Positions 7,446 to 9,033 of a stretch of 9,033 bases of DNA are shown here, piece by piece. The notes beneath the pieces are model-generated. The model was not told the origin of the DNA. It did not search any database and was given only the letters and a program-made list of their open reading frames with translations. Position 1 is the stretch's first letter; each line of letters begins with the position of its first letter. The position numbers were made by a program, and so were the translations under genes. This DNA is from an uncultured Solirubrobacterales bacterium (GTDB taxonomy: Bacteria; Actinomycetota; Thermoleophilia; Solirubrobacterales; Solirubrobacteraceae): the NCBI GenBank assembly GCA_903959665.1, contig CAJBXY010000004.1:1-9033 (forward strand), read 5' to 3'.

Positions 7446-8459
7446 TTAGAGGATTCCACGGCGACGGAAGAGCGTGATGATCCCAATCAGCAGCACAACC
7501 ATCACGCTGACAACAATCCAGAACGCTTCGATCTGACCCTGTCCGGGCACACGGACGTTCATTCCAAAGATGCTGGCGATCAGAGTTAGCGGCAGCAGCA
7601 CAAGGCTGATCGCCGTCAGCACGCGCAGGATCGTGTTGAGCTGGTGCGAGAGAACCGATTCGTTCGTCTCTTCGAGCGCTTCAACGACCTCCTTGAAGTT
7701 CTCGAGCATGTCCCAAACGCGTTCCGAGGCGTCATTGATGTCGTCGAAGTAGATGTCCAGGTCTGCAGCCATGTAGCGCTTCGTCGTCCGCTCTAGGTCG
7801 GCGAGTGCGGGGCGCATCGGCCGCACGATGGAGCGGAAGTTGATCACTTCCTGCTTGGCGGTAAAGATGTCGCGCACAACCTCGGTTGAGCGGCCCTCAA
7901 AAACGTCGTTCTCCAGCTTTTCGAGTTTGTTGCCGATCTTGCGCAGCATCGGGAAGCCGGCATCGACGCAGTCATCGACGATTCGGTACAGCAGGTAGCC
8001 GGCGCCCTTGCCGAACAGCTCATCGCGCACCTGCGGCCGGCTCTCGCAGCGCTCGAACAGATAATCGACGGCTGGCAGCGGCGCCTTCGGGATCGTAATC
8101 ACGTAGTCAGGGCCGACGAATACGTCGAGCTCAACGGCGCTTAGCCGCCGCAGCTCTTTGTCGTAGCGCGGGAACTGCAGCACGATGAAGAGGTAGTTGT
8201 CGTACTCGTCGACCTTCGGCCGCTGGTTGCGCGAGTTGAGGTCCTCGTAGTCGAGCTCATGGAACTCGAAGTGCTCTTTCAGCCAGTCGCGCTCAACTGA
8301 GCGCCAGTCGCTGAAGTTGATCCACTTAAGGCCGCCCTCAGGGCCGCTCGACTCGACTACCTCAACGCGGGCAGCGCCGAGCTCTTCGGCAACCGGGACC
8401 GACTCATTGCCGCGTCGGCGCAGAGGTCGACGCAGCGTAGGCTTGGGAAGGCTCGGCAT
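7446..8459 (-). CDS. corA: CorA-family divalent metal ion (Mg2+/Co2+) transporter
   Basis: Homopentameric inner-membrane channel for Mg2+ or related divalent cations. The 337 residues follow the family plan: an N-terminal alpha/beta cytoplasmic domain (about 30-150, including YLFIVLQFPRYD and LDVFVGPDYVITIPK), a long helical stalk (about 155-275), then two C-terminal membrane helices (about 278-299 and 311-331). FGMN, the hallmark selectivity-loop motif GMN, is at 299-301, and the chain ends in a basic cytoplasmic tail FRRRGIL. After GMN the loop reads VRVPGQGQ rather than the classic MPEL-type acidic loop, so the ion preference is uncertain (Mg2+, Co2+, Ni2+ or Zn2+). The start ATG 8457-8459 has only a weak Shine-Dalgarno-like GAAG; a promoter can be drawn upstream. 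It is divergent from thrC and followed closely by the lipid kinase gene. Confidence 0.94.
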   Translation of the reverse strand: MPSLPKPTLRRPLRRRGNESVPVAEELGAARVEVVESSGPEGGLKWINFSDWRSVERDWLKEHFEFHELDYEDLNSRNQRPKVDEYDNYLFIVLQFPRYDKELRRLSAVELDVFVGPDYVITIPKAPLPAVDYLFERCESRPQVRDELFGKGAGYLLYRIVDDCVDAGFPMLRKIGNKLEKLENDVFEGRSTEVVRDIFTAKQEVINFRSIVRPMRPALADLERTTKRYMAADLDIYFDDINDASERVWDMLENFKEVVEALEETNESVLSHQLNTILRVLTAISLVLLPLTLIASIFGMNVRVPGQGQIEAFWIVVSVMVVLLIGIITLFRRRGIL

Positions 8460-8508
8460 CGAGACTTCGTGGTTCGTCGGCTGGCATCAGAATTGACCTC
8501 TGCGTCGC

Positions 8509-8537
8509 AGTGTACCCGCGCACCGCGGCGACTTGAA
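8509..8537 (-). promoter_or_regulatory. Possible corA promoter
   Basis: On the minus strand TTCAAG (8537-8532) and TACACT (8514-8509) are separated by 17 bases, a reasonable sigma-70-type pair about 50 bases upstream of the corA ATG. Each hexamer only partly matches consensus, so this is tentative. The -35 box overlaps that of the divergent riboswitch promoter. Confidence 0.35.
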
Positions 8538-8562
8538 GCTCTGCACGCGCACGTGCTATCTT
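8533..8562 (+). promoter_or_regulatory. Probable promoter of the SAM riboswitch-thrC transcript
   Basis: TTGAAG (8533-8538) is followed after 18 bases by TATCTT (8557-8562), with an extended -10 TGC directly before it. The predicted transcript start, around 8568-8571, is about 10 bases before the first base of aptamer helix P1. This agreement in position strengthens the call. The rest of the 121-base corA-thrC spacer left of the aptamer shows nothing else I can name. Confidence 0.6.
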
Positions 8563-8580
8563 GCTGCGCACATAGCTGGA

Positions 8581-8663
8581 CACATCTAGAGGGGTGGAGG
8601 GACTGGCCCGTTGAAACCCCGGCAACCTCCCGAAAGGGAAGGTGCCAATTCCTGACAGATGTG
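8581..8663 (+). promoter_or_regulatory. SAM-I-family (S-box) riboswitch aptamer, lacking P4
   Basis: An RNA leader that binds S-adenosylmethionine. The conserved core is unmistakable: AGAG (8588-8591), GGTGGAGGGACTGGCCCG (8593-8610) with the kink-turn and pseudoknot loop, TTGAAACC, GGCAACC (8621-8627), GGTGCCAATTCC (8641-8652). P1 is 7 bp, CACATCT (8581-8587) with AGATGTG (8657-8663). P3 is 8625-8631 with 8636-8643, closed by a GAAA loop with one bulged A. The loop CTGG (8603-8606) can meet CCTG (8651-8654) as the pseudoknot. In ordinary SAM-I RNAs a P4 hairpin sits between the AATTCC segment and the 3' strand of P1; here only a few bases lie between them, so P4 is absent, as in the related SAM-IV and SAM-I/IV groups. 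It precedes a terminator/sequestrator and thrC, so SAM should switch the gene off. Confidence 0.93.
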
Positions 8664-8688
8664 GTGGGAGTCTCCAGACCTCCGCCAC
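8661..8688 (+). promoter_or_regulatory. Predicted antiterminator (ON-state) hairpin
   Basis: GTGGTGGG (8661-8668) pairs with TCCGCCAC (8681-8688), including two G-U pairs. After one A/C mismatch, GTC (8670-8672) pairs with GAC (8677-8679) around a TCCA loop. It uses the last three bases of the P1 3' strand and the 5' arm of the terminator, so it cannot coexist with either P1 or the terminator. That is the expected logic of a SAM-OFF switch. Drawn by hand, with no energy calculation. Confidence 0.65.
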
Positions 8689-8707
8689 TTGACGGCGGAG
8701 GTTTTTT
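8678..8707 (+). terminator. Riboswitch-controlled intrinsic terminator that also sequesters the thrC ribosome binding site
   Basis: A perfect 9-bp GC-rich stem, ACCTCCGCC (8678-8686) with GGCGGAGGT (8694-8702), encloses a 7-base loop and is followed by a T run (8702-8707) that ends two bases before the coding A of the ATG. It has the form of a Rho-independent terminator. Its 3' arm contains GGAGG, the thrC Shine-Dalgarno, so any read-through RNA in this fold would also hide the ribosome site. Confidence 0.88.
8697..8701 (+). promoter_or_regulatory. Ribosome binding site of thrC inside the terminator stem
   Basis: GGAGG lies 7 bases before ATG 8709, ideal Shine-Dalgarno spacing, and fixes the thrC start. 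All five bases are paired in the OFF hairpin and free in the ON hairpin. Confidence 0.85.
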
Positions 8708-8708
8708 A

Positions 8709-9033
8709 ATGAGCGCCACCAATCTGAAGTGCCGCGAATGCGGATCTGAGTACGAACTGGACCCGATCTACGTCTGCGAACGTTGCTTCGGGCCTCTTGA
8801 AGTTGCCTATGACAACAGTGCGCTAGGCCAGGATATTCCTGAGCTGCGACGCCGGATTCAGGGCGGCCCACAGAACCTGTGGCGCTACTCCGACTTCCTG
8901 CCGCTCCCGGAAGGGCCTCCGGGCCCGTCGGGCCGCAACTCGTCGCGCGTCGGCCTTGCCGCCGGTTGCACGCCGCTGATCCGCGCCGACCGGCTCGCTG
9001 AGCGGCTCGGCCTCGGTGAGGTCTGGGTCAAGA
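8709..9033 (+). CDS. thrC: Threonine synthase, N-terminal part (3' end outside window)
   Basis: PLP enzyme that converts O-phosphohomoserine to threonine, the last step of the aspartate-derived threonine branch. The first 108 codons are visible. Residues 8-26 form a zinc-ribbon-like pair, CREC (8-11) and CERC (23-26), followed by FGPLEVAYD (27-35), typical of the longer actinobacterial/archaeal type of threonine synthase. LWRYSDFLPLP follows, and then GCTPLIRADRLAERLGLGEVWVK leads into the PLP fold. The window ends just before the expected segment with the PLP-binding lysine, so catalytic residues cannot be checked. The ATG is 7 bases after GGAGG and immediately downstream of the T run of the riboswitch terminator. 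Related PLP fold-type II enzymes (threonine synthase-like paralogues) remain possible. The SAM switch suggests expression falls when SAM is plentiful. Confidence 0.88.
   Translation, partial: MSATNLKCRECGSEYELDPIYVCERCFGPLEVAYDNSALGQDIPELRRRIQGGPQNLWRYSDFLPLPEGPPGPSGRNSSRVGLAAGCTPLIRADRLAERLGLGEVWVK

Noticed and set aside
8581..8708. T-box leader, expected candidate before a threonine gene
   Set aside because: No T-box bulge sequence or specifier stem is seen, while the S-box core motifs match throughout.
8404..8871. Minus-strand open frames running across the corA-thrC spacer (8357-8722 and 8404-8871)
   Set aside because: They cross the aptamer, the terminator and the start of thrC on the opposite strand and give Arg/Ser-rich proteins without motifs.

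Overview
The window looks like ordinary chromosomal DNA of a high-GC Gram-positive bacterium. GC-rich codon use, rel beside the Sec genes, and a CorA and a YegS/DgkB-type lipid kinase of actinobacterial appearance suggest a deep-branching actinobacterium such as a Thermoleophilia/Solirubrobacterales relative. That placement is inference from protein character and gene order, not a database result. I see no mobile element, CRISPR array, tRNA, rRNA or recognisable defence system.

Layout. Bases 1-6513 are a tightly packed plus-strand run. It holds the 3' part of a fused SecD-SecF translocase gene, a 90-residue small membrane protein (4-base-step TGATG overlap with secDF), a long-form RecJ exonuclease with a GTG start, and a bifunctional Rel (p)ppGpp synthetase/hydrolase whose start lies inside the end of recJ. 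Facing it on the minus strand (8459 down to 6497) is a two-gene unit: a CorA-family metal ion transporter, then a diacylglycerol/lipid kinase-family protein. The kinase's last codons overlap the end of rel by 17 bases, leaving no intergenic terminator between the convergent units.

The regulatory centre is 8460-8708, between divergent corA and a plus-strand threonine synthase gene (thrC) that runs off the right edge. It carries a plausible extended -10 promoter, a SAM-I-family (S-box) aptamer with a 7-bp P1, and an expression platform whose two mutually exclusive hairpins can be drawn by hand. The aptamer has no P4 helix. The OFF hairpin is both a U-tract terminator and a sequestrator of the GGAGG Shine-Dalgarno of thrC, because its 3' arm is the ribosome binding site.

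How the genes fit together: the left cluster is housekeeping (protein export, DNA repair, stringent response). The right side links S-adenosylmethionine level to threonine synthase, at the point where the aspartate-family pathway divides between threonine and methionine. The SAM switch in front of thrC, and its architecture, is the most interesting element of the window.
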